Source of the DNA: Pithys albifrons albifrons
Lineage: Eukaryota; Chordata; Aves; Passeriformes; Thamnophilidae
Direction of reading: 5' to 3'
Length of the DNA: 64,000 nt
NCBI RefSeq assembly: GCF_047495875.1
Contig: NC_092462.1
Coordinates: 36,030,523-36,094,522, forward strand
Shown here in pieces: positions 37,455 through 50,700 of the stretch (position 1 is the first letter of the stretch; every line of letters begins with the position of its first letter). The translations under genes were made by a program, and so were the position numbers. The notes under the pieces are model-generated. The model had not been told where the DNA came from and did no database searches. It saw only the letters and a program-made list of their open reading frames with translations.

Positions 37455-38400
37455 AGCTTGAAGGTTTTCATCTCTTGTTGGTGAGCCCACTATAATGGGC
37501 CATAATGGACTCAGATGCACAGACACAAGACACAGCTGCAACATCTTAGAAGCTGTCAGACTCCTGAAGTATCCTGTGACTCACAGTATTATATCATCCA
37601 GTGTAAAACTCCCCACCCCAGGGGAAGTACCTGAGGCATTCCCACCTGAATCTGAATGTATATAATTCCGACTTTCAGGGCTTCCACCACTGCCTTGATG
37701 GATCCAGACTATGACCACTACCTTGACCACTGAACATTGGAATTGCAACAACCAAGTCTTGTTGACAGACCCAGTGGGTGCCTTGCAGGTCCTTTCAGTC
37801 ACCTGGGGGGGCCACAGCCCTGCTCTTATTGCCTGTATCAGCACAACAGCCTCAATTCAGCACCATGCAAGCATTTGTCTGTATTGAATCCTGGCTATCC
37901 ACTGTTTCCTCCCAGTTCTGACTCTCCGACTGTTTCTACCAGGTTTTCCGGATGTGGGGAAGGCAAACCACATGGAAGGGTGGCTACCTTGTCTCTGTCC
38001 TGTGGCCACATGTGGCTTTTCTGCATGGGGGAGGCTGGCTGCCATCTTGCTTTGGTCCAGTGGGCAGGTCCTGGGAAGTTTTTCCTCATCAGCTGGTTTA
38101 ACACAGTTTTATAGGTACTGTTATTAGTATTTCTTCTTGGCAAAGAGTTATTTTCCAGTTACATCTGCACGTATTTGGTGTCTCTCTGTACTGGCAAAGC
38201 TAGGGAAATTGAATCCAAGTGAGGATATTTCTCTCTGAGATCTCCATCCCTCCAAAGTGTCAAACCAAGACACGAAGGCAGCACATACCTGAAGTTGGTG
38301 TGACGCAGCACACACCTGAAGTTGGTGTATACAGCTGCATATCCCAGAAACACCACAGAGCTGTTGGTGCCGTGTTCAGCCTAAGTTTATAGCCATCTCA
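37455..38400. other. Moderately GC-rich intergenic block, possible retroelement remnant
   Basis: Richer in G+C than its surroundings and carrying overlapping frames up to 125 codons on both strands (37737-38114 on +), none with a domain I know. A short tandem repeat lies at 38278-38330. It may be degraded LTR/retroelement sequence, but I could not match it to a family. Confidence 0.35.
38278..38330 (+). repeat. Two-copy 26-bp tandem repeat
   Basis: Copies at 38278-38303 and 38305-38330 share GCAGCACAyACCTGAAGTTG and the following GTGT, with one base between them. Confidence 0.9.
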
Positions 38401-41400
38401 CTCAGAGCCAAATCAAAGCTCTTCAAGTTTACACCAACTAGACTATGTGGTATTTGTGCCTGAAATAGCTTTAATTGGATATGCTTCTGGTCAGCCCATC
38501 ATCACACAAGACTATTTTCACTAGAACATCATTTCTGAGAGTCTTCCTGTAAATGGGAATCTGTGCTAACTGTAGGAGAGCAGTTTTGCCTAAACGTCTG
38601 AAAGCCTTGACACCTGCTACCAGTTCTGCTACCAGCTTCCTGGGTAATATTATACAAATCAATCATTATTTCCTTTATTTGGGAATAATTCTGATTTTCT
38701 GTGGACAGCATGTAATAAATTAAAATACGAAACATAATCATTGAGTGTAAGGTGCTATATATACTAACAATTAGTAAATGCTTCTGTGAAGTAAGACATT
38801 GATAGAAAAAGGAAATTATGAAGTTAATCATACAGTTTTTACTTAAGCAAATGATCGTTTAACTTTCAAATTCAACAAAGCCTGAAGTTGATAAAAACAG
38901 ACCCAAAATTCAGTACAAATTACTAAGTAGTGCTAATATATGCAGAATACAGCTCAGAGTGAGATATAACCTGGAAATAACTGTTTGTGGAAAGACTGTG
39001 CCTTTCATTTGCTCATTTCAATGTCTATTCTTTTCACTAATTAATCTTTTGCTCAGTTCTACTGTAATCTTGGGAAATACAGCAGTCGAGAAGTAAACAA
39101 GGGAAATGGGATTAGACATACTATCAAGCATAAAAATGGGCAACTTCCAAATAGAGGAAAAATAAATTAGACAAAGCAGAATGGTTTTTACTGTATACTG
39201 AACCTTTGAGGCAATGTAAGCGCTACACACTTGTTTGACAAATATGTATTTTTTTAAGTAATAAAAACAATTATAATAACATTTCCCTCCATTCATGTTG
39301 CACGGCTCACTGTGCTCCCCATGACTGATCATTTAAAACTGACTTCTGTAAAACAAAACATCCTCCCTGAACAGGGTAAAAATCAGTTCAGTTTTTTAAG
39401 TGAAATAATTTTTAATGCCAATTACCAGTTGCCATGGTAATATAAAAGCTCAAGAAATATGTATTTTACTTGTTTGGCATACACAATGTGCTTCCTAGAA
39501 AGGTGCACAGTGAGAAAGTGAAATGTCTGTAGGAAGACAATACTAAGGTCAGATTCTCATTCTTCTGGAACTTACACATTGTCATTGAAGTTGCATGCTG
39601 ACACTATTAATTAAGCTTGGCTGACTCCTTTTTTCTTATTTTTAAGCAAATAATTGGGAAGTTTTATTAAAGTGAAAATAATGGTACTAGAGAAAAATAT
39701 TTTGAAATAATGTGATTTTCCTTTCAGTATGAAACTTTAAAAAGATCCATCCATGGTGATTCAAATACAACCATTCCAAAGGTGTCAGAAGTTCTGCTGA
39801 AATACTTGTATGCAGGTTTAATAAGCTTTTAAGGAAAAGTTTTTCCTGGCTGGAAATATATAGCTATTTTTCATTTAGCTAGCAAGTTTTCAGAATGTAA
39901 ATTTTGAGTCCTTCATTATAAAAGGTGTTAAAATTGCATGTATACAGATGTTTGCTTTAATATTTCTTTAAGATTCAGGAAAACAGTTATAAGAATTTTA
40001 GAAACACATGTAAATTCATCGGTGGAAGTGAGGTTCAAAGAGTGAGAAAACCTCCTCAAAATTAATTCATACCAACTGCTTGCATTGCTAAATAAAAATT
40101 TACAGAAACAGTTTTCATACCATTAAAACACACAAGTTACCCACAAACACTAGCACTGTACCATAAAACAAGAATAACATTAGGGAAGAACACAGCATGA
40201 CATTAAGAAATCATATCTAAGCAATACCTCTAAATAATATATAAAACCAATGTATTCATCTACAGGAAAAGACTAAGGCTTTTTGTTGAGAAGAGCATGC
40301 TCCAAGCAGTTCCCCAAAACAAGTGATCAGAACCCTAGGAAACCAGTAGCACATATCTACCACAGTCTTAAACATAACCTAAATACGTTAAACATGAAAA
40401 AGCTATACCAAGGCTATAAATTAATGCATTTACAGTGGCAGGAAGAGTCTATAGTGTAAAATTAAAAATTATAAAAAAGACTTCTATATCCATCCCATTG
40501 AAAACAAATCTCTATTCAACACTGTAAAATTGCAAATGCATTGACAACTGTACGTATTCACATTCACCCTCCCTTGCCTAACAGTAGCTTAAATGTAGCT
40601 TGCACATTTAAGAAGACTAGAAATAAAAAAAAATAAAAAATTGAGGGGTCAGATGTGAGGGGGGTTTGTGAGGCAGTGGAGCTAAGGGGAAAACTCATCC
40701 ACTAGAACTGCACCTCTGATAGTGGCGAAGCTGGTAGTTTAGTGAATTAGAGCTTTGCCACAAGTGTGTGGGTGATTATTTTGGGGTGGTAAGTATGCAA
40801 ATATTTTGAAAACTATTCTGTTAGCTATTGCCACAATAGACTCCTAAGCAACTACAGCTTCAATGAAACTTAGGGGTACTTTACAGTGTAGAACTCTGAG
40901 CTAGAGCAATTGTAGAAAGTCAAAAACATCAATGCAAGTTTAGTATAATTCCCCAGTATCTAATTCAGTGATGCTCAGGACTGGGAAGCACTCTGTAGGT
41001 CCATGATTTTTTTTCAGTTTCTTCCACTGATGAACCACCAGAAACTGCAAGTCTGATTTACATTGACACAATGGTGAAACCAGAATTTTACACTCACTAA
41101 GTAACAGTGCTTCTGCTCTTTCTAGAAAGGTAAGCCCACTGCTATGTTTCATTACTGTCTCGTTCTTCTCTTCTTTAATAGCCTACATTGTTCCATATGG
41201 TCAGCCTTTTTTCAATGCCTACATCCCAAATGGGAGCTGGCAGTCGCCCTTCCAAGGCGTAGACTCAGAGCTCCACAGTCCTCACATTATCTGGAATTGT
41301 TTCCTCCATACACACACCATGCTCAGGCCTTTTCTCAGAAACAGGACAGAACTTGGCCCTGCCAACCCTAAGGGGAATTAACAGGTAGATAAGTAGCCAA

Positions 41401-44400
41401 GTTCCTTTTGTAATATAAATACAGGCTTGGGATTTGAGTCATAGGTCCTACAGTGATTCATTTGCTTCCAAATACTTAATCATGGTGAGCAAGATTCTAC
41501 ACATGCTCCATACACATTCTACACAAGCTCAAACAGTTAGTGAAATTCCCACCACCACATTTTTCAAAGGACCAAGGTTGTAACTATGATACTAGAGCTA
41601 GAGATTACCTGTCTACCAATATTTCTTGACTTCTGTAGTGTGCTCATGCATTCTGTGCTCTGGTGAGAGCTGGATATTCCACTAACCCCAGTTATATCAG
41701 ATTTTCTTTCCACCATACAAACTGCATGCTCAGCAGCACAAAGTCCCATGCTTTTAATGCATTTCTGCTTGCCACTGCAGTAATACTGCACAAGCATTTC
41801 AATTAACTGATGAGATTTCAGAGCAATACCTAAAAGATTATTATACCAATAATGTGAATTTTATTTTTAATTTATATGTAACCAACACAGTAGAAGGTAA
41901 TTTTCAGGGAAAACAGATATAATAATTTCATATTTAATAATATTTACTCATCTTCTTAATTCAATAATTTTTAGATTGATGTCTAATAATAATTAGTTAT
42001 GTTTTATTATTTTTTCTTAAGGTTTCTAATAGAGTAACATGGAAATGATCAGTTGCAAAGTCTAAGCATAGACACATCAATAATCAGGACAGGGGAAGTT
42101 TGACAAAGAACCTTAAGCACAGGTGAGAAATTCCATTGTTTGTGAGGACCTGATGAAGGGGATCTGGCCTCTCCTTGCTTCAACAGAAAAGAATTAAGAT
42201 TGTCCAAAAAAGAACAGGTAACAAAGTGAGGGAGGAGAACATTAAGATGGAATTGAAAAATGAAAAATTTTAACAAGAAAAAGAGGACGGAAAACAATCA
42301 GGTGCCCAGAACACTAATGAAATGCCCAGTCACAGAGTAATGAGAATCTCACCCTATAACTGTGTGAGAATTGCAAAGATTAAATGGAGGTGAAACAGAA
42401 AAGGACTTCAATCTCTCCAGTTCACTGTGAACAGGAAGACAAATTATTTTTTCCCCTTTCCCTTGCAACATCTTTTTTTTCTTCAACTGTTAAGGCTCCT
42501 TCACTGTTCTTTAATCTAAACAAACTGTGTGTTACCTGTCTTTCTGCATAAGAAATTATTGCTGCTGTCGTCTGCAGTATCTCCAAGTCGTCAATTTTTT
42601 TTTCAAAAGTGAGATTGACAAAAGCCCTTGCAACACAACTTCTTTGGTTTTCCCCTAAAATACAGGGTAAGTAACTTCCCTAGATTTGACTCACACCTCT
42701 GACCCACTGAGTCTTGAAGAAAACATGAAGGTGAGGTTCAACATGTTCACTCTGGTACACAAACACTGGATTCATTTTGCTGAGCATTACGTGGACAAAT
42801 ATATTATTCATTTCTTTGCTGGTAAGCCCTGCCTCTCCCCTTGGAGGGGATACAGCAGGAAAGGACAGCCAAAGGACATTCAAAGGGAAAAGGAGGTTGA
42901 AACTTTCTCCCCCATTTTCTCTAGACTTTCTCACAGCTTTCCTGAGAAAGTTTCATTAAATAACATGTAGTTCAGTAATTAGTTAGGTGCTTTCCTCATA
43001 TTGTGTGCCAGGTATTAGTATTTTATAGAACAACAAATTTTGACTATTTATTTACATACTGTGGTTCCTGACCACTGAAGATTTTGACATAAGCAGAATA
43101 AAACATTAATGTAATACAGTAAACTTAATCCATTTTCTTTTGTACTGGAGATTAACTGTATTACATTCTAATCACAGCAAGAAAATACATGTAAAATTAG
43201 AGTCTGTAAAAAAGGTGTTCTAATCACTACTTTAAAATATGTTTCAACAGGAAACTTGATGCTGCTCTAGGTACCACCTTCTGCACCTCACATGTGCTAT
43301 TTCTAACCAGACAGACCAGGTTCTTTGCAGATCATTTTTCTTAGCTGTACAGTGGGACTAAATTCCCCAGCCATCCTCAAAGAGCACTTGAGATACAAAG
43401 TACTTGGGAACAATTACAATATAGTAAAATACCTACCACAGCTCTAATAAAAAAGAGAAAGTAAAGACGGGCCACTGTGAAGTCCATGTTTCACACGTGT
43501 GTTTCTTTGTGAAAGTCTTCCAACTATTTCTAAGGATGCACACATGGCCTTTACATATAACACAGGCTGACATGCAAAACCTTAAACTGAAATCAATACA
43601 GCTGATTTTATACAAGCCCAGAGACAACTTTAAATTATTAGAAGAGTTGCTACAAAATAAAGGCTACAAAATATTAAGGCTACAAAATAAAGTGGGTTTT
43701 TTTCATTCTTTCACAGCCTTCCTAAACTGTAAGAAAAAAAATGCAGTTTTTATAAGTGCTACAAAGCCTGTGATGGATACATTAAGAAAAACAAGAAAAT
43801 TTGGAGTAATTTAATTCAGATTTTGAGCTACTACTACTGTCCAACCAATAGAAAAATATTATCTTGCTATGCTGGTATCCAATAGGGAAAACAGTAGCCT
43901 ATGCCTTCCATTCAAGTTTCACTAAAGGATATACAGACTGATTCTGCTCCCTTATTTTTATATTCCTCTATTTTATATTCCTTTTTTTAGTGTGTGGGAG
44001 AAAACTTCATATTTTATGAATGGTTTATTATAATAATTATCATGAGCAGGAAAATACATGTTATTAGCTCTGAAAAACATGGGTTTGCTGTCAGTTAGCT
44101 AGTTCAGATTCTGTATAAGTCCTCAAAGACAGCAATTTTACAGGATTTTTGATCAGCCATTCACAGGATTTTGTGAATTGTAACATGTGTGAAAAGACCC
44201 TCATTCACACAGTTCCACTGAGGCCTACCTGATTACTCCAGGTAACATATAGGGGGCTTTAAAGCATTGTCCTATGCATGCCAGCTATAAATAGTTATTA
44301 GAACAAGAGATGAGATGAGCAATTTCAGCACAAGGAGAAAAAGGAACTAGACCAGACCCAATCTGAGAAGTAAATCATTAACACAAGCACTTTCTGTAGG

Positions 44401-44470
44401 TGTTTCATTTCGTGACTAGCTGAACCTGATTCGTAAAATCAACACAGTAGAACAGAGGGTGTCGTACTAA
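38401..44470. other. Intergenic DNA upstream of ANXA10, no gene recognised
   Basis: AT-rich DNA. A small triplicated motif with AGGCTACAAAATA units lies at about 43648-43692. Small frames (up to about 105 codons, 43497-43814) show no domain. Confidence 0.6.
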
Positions 44471-44476
44471 TGACTC

Positions 44477-44700
44477 TGTTTACCTACATTATAATCACAC
44501 TTATTCAATACATGATTAATGACTAAGTATACAGTTAATCTATAAAAGCCAAGGACATATGGTACCTAAAGGTGTTCTGCTTCATTGTTACTTTGGAGCC
44601 TAATGTACTTGCTATCAGTTTGATTGGATGGTTTCTCTCGAATCTCCAAAACAGAATAAGACTTATATATAAAAATTTAGTTTATGGAACTATTACTTTT
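44477..44700 (+). promoter_or_regulatory. ANXA10: Candidate ANXA10 promoter region
   Basis: Upstream of the exon-1 ATG (44756) I see TATATAAAA at 44666-44674, about 85 bp before the ATG, which would place transcription start near 44700 and give a 5' UTR of about 55 nt. A second TATAAAAG lies at 44541-44548. A FOXA-type TGTTTAC at 44477-44483 and a GTTAAT half-site at 44534-44539 (HNF1-like) sit further upstream. The region is AT-rich with no CpG island, which fits a tissue-restricted gene; ANXA10 is known as stomach-enriched in mammals. Motif function is inference. Confidence 0.5.
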
Positions 44701-44755
44701 AATCTAGGAAAGCTGCTATTTCCATCTCAACAGAACTTGAAGACTCGTATCAGAA

Positions 44756-44773
44756 ATGTATTGTGGAGATTAT
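44756..44773 (+). CDS. ANXA10: ANXA10 coding exon 1 (MYCGDY)
   Basis: ATG followed by codons for Y-C-G-D-Y, then donor GTGAGTA. It splices in phase 0. Mammalian ANXA10 begins MFCGDY, so the second residue differs (Tyr for Phe). The exon is too small to stand out by length and was found from the conserved start peptide plus the ideal donor. An overlapping 110-codon frame (44572-44904) is in another frame and is not the gene. Confidence 0.9.
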
Positions 44774-47700
44774 GTGAGTATAATGATCTGTTCTCTGAAA
44801 TCTTTCAAAATTTTTCATTCCTGTTGAGTTATCATCACGTATGTTGGGACCCATTTCCTTCCATTGGTATAAATGAATCACAGGTGAAGTTAATTTATTT
44901 GTGATTTCAGTCTAATCTTAGTGTTACTTACAGTATATATCGTGTCTGAAATTAAGATTAAAATATAAAGAATTATTAGTTCTTGTCTCATAATTTTAGA
45001 CCTTACAAGAAAAAACAATTCAACCCTCTTTCTAAGGCTTTTTCTATGCTTGCACTTAGCTGCTCAACTAGAAACTAAATTATATGGTATCACCTAACTG
45101 TATTAAAAGTAAAAACATTAATTTTTTCCGGAGTTACCTATTCCTGGCACTATTTTGGAGGCTTTATAATTTCAGAAGATCATTGGTAAGTGCATAAAGT
45201 AACTGAATAGATTTATCATTTATAAATATTTGGGTTTGTTCACAATGTGAAAAATAATTTAAAGCAAAGAAATGCTACCTCTACAAGGGCCATAACACAT
45301 ATTACTTATTGTTCCCCATCAAAAATTGTAGCAGTGTATTAAATGGATTCATTAGCATTCTTTAAGAAAAGTTCATAGTGCAATTTTAAATTACATTCTG
45401 GAAGATACTAGAGTTATTATTTCATGACAATAAAATAGGAAATTGCTTTCTGTACCTGGCATACTGATAATTATATTCACTAAGGACTTTATTTTAATTA
45501 TTACTAATAGGAATAATTATTCATTCCTCTCAAATGCTTTTTGTATGTACATTCCCAAAAAACTTACAAATCAATATAGAATTTTCTAAAGGATAAACAT
45601 TTTTTCCTTCCTTACTTTAATTGATAGTATAGTTGACTACGCCAATCTTATCACTAAAGTATTTCTTCTAATAAAATTATATTACATATATTTGCTTTTC
45701 TAAAGTAATAGTTATTGAATGGGGATTACTTATGTGTTTGGTTTTCTGCAGTTTGGGATCTTGCATTCTTTACTCGACCAGCTAAGAACTAAAAAGTTAT
45801 TTTCTTCTTTGTTTCTTTTTTTTCCCCCTCTTTCAATTATAGTGATTCTGTAATCTATTCCTGATAATTAAATGAAGACAGCAAGAATAAATCTACCTGA
45901 CAAAGGTAGTAGAATAGTTTCAGCTGGAGATGTCAAGAAATTCACTTTCTTTTCTCCTACTGATTAATTGAGACCAATTGTAATTAAATAATTGACACTG
46001 CATCTGCATATAGTGCGTTGTCTAATATTAATGATAGTACATTATAAATAACTTACAGAAGAAATTCTTTTGCTGTTAAGTCACTAAAATTGGCAATTTT
46101 GATATTTTTAATGATAATGCAATATTTTGATAGTATTACAAAGAAAATCTAATAGATTAGACAATAATCCTTAACTGTGGCAGATGTTTACAACAGCTGT
46201 GTTGGTGTAATTTAGTGTAACCATTACACATTAGTCAGACTTTGGGAGTCCATGAGCAGAGGGAACACTTAAGTTCCTAATTCTGATTCTCTGAATTGCA
46301 CCAAAATACTCCAAAATAAATGATGTTAATACCATTTCTTCATTCTCTCTTCTTCTAAATATGGAAAGATACAATGATAAAGCCTTTTGTTTTCGTAATC
46401 CCAGAAGGAAGCAGAGAAGCAACTTGAGACAATGAGGTGCATATCGGTCTCAGGAAAATCAGGAAACCCTGATTACGGGCTTTGTCTGATGGATTCATGG
46501 GTTGAGTAAATTTATACTGTTTATTCCCATTTCCATGTGTTGTGGGGCGGAAAGGGAGAGAAATCAGGGTTTTTTCTGAACTAGATCACTGGATCCTGAT
46601 TAGTGGAGCAGACTACTCTGTTGAGGCGCCCAGACAGAATGGTGACATGCAGAGCCCATGTAAGCATTCTCCCCTGGGTGCCTGCTGGTTCTTTCAGATA
46701 AAGTCAGTCTTGGAGCAGTGGCAGTTTTCTCAGAAGAGACTCAGCAAAAAAAAAGCAGAAAAATCACTCTGGAAAATCTCAAACAAGAAAACAGGGCTTA
46801 CACAGGACTGAGTGGTGATGCCATCACATTAAAGAAGTCTTAAAAGCACACTTTAGACTTAAAAATGTATGTATGTATGGCCAAACTTCATGAACGAAGA
46901 TGTGGGAAGGGCTCTCTCCACGTGGGTGTGCCCTTACAGCCTGCGCTATGGATTTTTTAGGTGAGGCACAGTGTGGGCAGAACTGGCCCCACCGTTTAAG
47001 TCCTAAGGTTCATTTGCCACGGCCGAGCGAGCTTGGACAGTGACAGGGAAGTCCTCAGGACTGTCACAGCACCCGGTACTAACCAGGGCTGACCCTGCTG
47101 AGCATCTGAGATCTGACGGGATCGAATGTCAGGGAGCCATTTAACTGCGAGAGGGGGACGGTCAATACTGAGACTCGAACTCACGACCCTAACCCTAACC
47201 TTAACCACAGGACCGCCCCAGACTTAAAAATATTTTTCAAGGAATCCCAAAACATTGATATACCATTAATTCAGAAGCATAGGAAACATGAAAAAGATAA
47301 TTGGAAGCATTACTTTCAAAATGTACTTGGTTCTTTGAGTTGACCTCCACTATATTTTATGCTCCCCATATTAGTAATTACATGGAGTCCCCCAAGATTG
47401 AGATTTACAAACTGTTAACGGCAGCAATTCTGCCAGATTCAGCAATTAAGGACATCATCATTATCAGAGATTACATAGAGAAAATGGCTCCCTGCAGGAC
47501 CACAAGTAAAACTACAAGAAATTAGAACAGATGAAATCTGTGACCTCTCATATACACATTCAGGAAGAGATGGGAGGTTTTGGAGAAAGAATCTTCGATG
47601 TTTAGAAGTATCCCTTCCACTACTGTAACATATATTTTTCAGATTAAAGGTAACACATACACTAAACTCACAGCAAATCAAAATACTCATGAAATTTTTA

Positions 47701-50700
47701 TTTATTAAAGTTGCACACAAAGGATATTTTCGCCAAAGTATAGTTAGCTCATAGTATGTAGCTAATAAAGCAAGCATTTTATTTTAGTAGACATTCCCTA
47801 TGGGAAACATTCAGACTAAGGAGTCTGCCTTTGTTTGTTATCAGCAGAATGACTTACTGAACAAATATTATTAGAAGGTTGTTCATACTTCAGATTGCTT
47901 TTTCCATCACTAGACTTAATCGTCTGAACTTTACACATAATTTGATAAGAGTAGTCTCAGTTCTTACTGATACTGTTGCTGAACTGCTTATGACTTTGGT
48001 CAGGAAAAGCTGTAACTTTCTTGCTCTCGCACAGAAGAAAGGTAAATTGCAAGTATCACTTTTTAGACCTCTTATAAATTTTTCAGTCTCTTTCCAATAT
48101 CTTTTGTTGGTTTTATTCATTCTATCAACACCACACAAACTTGTCTGTGTTCTGTCTGCACAGCTGATTGTGGACTCAGTTCCTTATATGAGAGTGAAAT
48201 GAACATGTGTGAACAGAGAGATATGTAGAAAGTGTTCACATGGGCTACCTCTGTGGAAACAAATCTGTATTTTCGTAGATGAGGGTATACTGACATCAGA
48301 AAGAGGATTAAAATCCTTAAAGTCAAAACTAACTGAATCTCCTATGGAGATTGTTTGCCTTACCTTTAGGTGCTTGGACACATTGTGAGAACAAAGCAAA
48401 ATGTTGTTTTTCTTCCTTCTGAACAATACATATCCTCTCCATTTGGATGCTGCAGGAGAAAGCCAGTATGGAAGCCATTTCTCCATGCTCAAATACATCA
48501 TTTTGTCAAAACTAACCCATGAAAAGGCCAAATTGCCCCCAGAAATAACTTTCTTCTGTTGCCCTTTGAAGGAGTTTTAGATGCAGAAAGCCCTGCCATG
48601 CTGAATGCTATGCTCACAATGGGTGCTCCAGCTAAATGGTGCATGACATATGAGGGATGCCAGAATCCAGATATCAAAATTAAAAGTATTTTAAATTGTG
48701 CAATCCCTCACATCATTTCAATGACTATACCAGACATGACCCTCTGGTTTCTTCAGGATATCTGGCTGTATTTGTATGCATTTGTCCATCCATTTTTTCC
48801 AATCAGTAACTTGTAACATTATAGTGAATTTGTATCATATTTGGCAGAGGAATGCAATGTCTTCTGAAGTTTTGTAAAAACATGGTTCAGTGGAGGTGAG
48901 GGGACCAAATTCTTCTTCCAGTCAAAAAATACAGCAGTTTAAACTCTGCAGTCATTTATTTTATTGGCCTACCATTAGCCAAGCAATACATCCTTACTTT
49001 GGATTCAGGCACAGGACAAACCACATTTTACTTAGCCAGTAGTTGTCTAAGAAAGGACCTGACTGACTGTGTAGATGGAACAAGGAGAGGAAATTAACTG
49101 CTATTGTGGCTGGAGGAAGTAAGTAGGAAGACAGAGTCAAAAGAATCTGAAAGAAATCAGTTGTGGTTAGCTGCAGTGTTCACAGAACAACTTATATCAG
49201 AAAACATTGAATACACATGGTTTTGTATTTCCAAACAATACACCATCCTAATATCCACAGAATCCACAATCTTGCACCCAACCTGAGGAACTGAATCTGA
49301 CACTGTTTGGCAAGCAAACACCTGTGTATGCACTTGTGAGGATGAACATTTGTGAGTGCAGAGAACTTGAAGGAAAAGTTTTGATTTCTGTGTCCTCTCC
49401 ACTGTACTAATGAATATCTTTAAACATATGCAAATATGGGAGGAGCCACAAAAAGTCTATGAGTTTTCACAAGGTTCATTGTGAAGGTAGTGGGAACATA
49501 CACTATATTAGTAATGAGGATATTTGAAGATTATCTGTGTAAGAGATGAGTTACAAGACAGTCAAAAATGTTCTTCATATCCAGCCAGAACATTCTCTGG
49601 TTTGTTTTATGACTGTTGCCTTTCATTCTTCATGCATGTCAGTAAGGCAGCTGGCTCTATGTTCTTGATGGTCTTCCCACAGACATGGCAGAGAAGCTGT
49701 TGGGTCCCTCCTAAGCTGACTCTTCTCCAGGCTAAGTCAAATTCCCTGAAATTCTTCTCACAGGGCAAGTGTCCCATCCTTTTCACCCTCTTGGAGATGC
49801 CACACTGTCCATTAACAAAAGTTCTCCCTCACTTTTTTCAACAAGGTGTGAAACAGTTCCGCTTATTAAAGGCATGAGACCCAAAAGCTCCCTTGAATCA
49901 ATAAAAAGGCCTCCATTGATGCTATCCATGAGATTTGGATAAAGTTCTAATATTAAGAATGATAACTGATCTAAAAATGTCCCTACTTTTTTCATTTTAC
50001 AAAACAATTCCTTTTACTTCCAAGTCACAGTTTTGTTTACTTGTATGGGTGGTTTGGAGAACATTGTATTTAGAGAAATGATATTCAGCGAGAACAACCT
50101 CATCTCTTCTTCTGACATCACCAAAACAACCACAATGCAACTTTCACTGCTGCAGTTTTAGTTTTGTTATGAAGTGTAATTCCTGCTCATTCCTGTAGTG
50201 ACCTTCTTAAGGTATGTGGAAGAAAAGTCACAGCATCATACTATTAATTTCCCTGTGCTTTCCAGAGCTTAGCAGAGAAAAAATGTTGTATAAATAAGAC
50301 AGAAAGAGCCATAGACTCAAACCTGGCCATCCTAATGTCAGACAGGTTGCTCTACGTTCTTTTAGATATTCCACCCACAGCAGCTGTAATGTATAATTAC
50401 AAGTTAAGTGATTTTACACAGGTTTTTCTAGCAGATTAGTACAAATGTACTGAAAGCATGACACAAATGTAATACTAATGAGATCCACATTACTGCTGTC
50501 TGTGATATGTTCACTGCTGCAATGCTGGACATCATAGGAAAAGAATATGTGGGTTTGAGTTAACTCAAGCCCTTTGCCCTCTTCCAAGTTATTTTGCTAC
50601 CTGTTTAGTATTTTATACTCTGTGTTTGGCTTATACAGGTATTCACTCCCCTCATGCTGGCCTGGCTAAGTTAGAAAGACATTCACACTTTTTTAATGAA

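Noticed and set aside
44572..44904. 110-codon + strand frame over ANXA10 exon 1
   Set aside because: It is in a different frame from MYCGDY, reads through the GTGAGTA donor and has no domain.
47066..47134. A functional 5S rRNA gene
   Set aside because: The 5S-like part is incomplete, with an internal deletion and many substitutions, and is embedded in a retroposed unit with TSDs.
47187..47200. Interstitial telomeric repeat (CCCTAACCCTAACC)
   Set aside because: Only about two units, lying inside the SINE's tRNA-like head; not a telomere remnant.
47154..47219. A functional tRNA gene
   Set aside because: Box and stem resemblance only; the D and anticodon arms are not formed and TTAGGG units fill the middle. 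It is the head of the SINE.
48559..48816. 85-codon frame in ANXA10 intron 1
   Set aside because: No domain, no splice-supported context; consistent with chance in this length of sequence.
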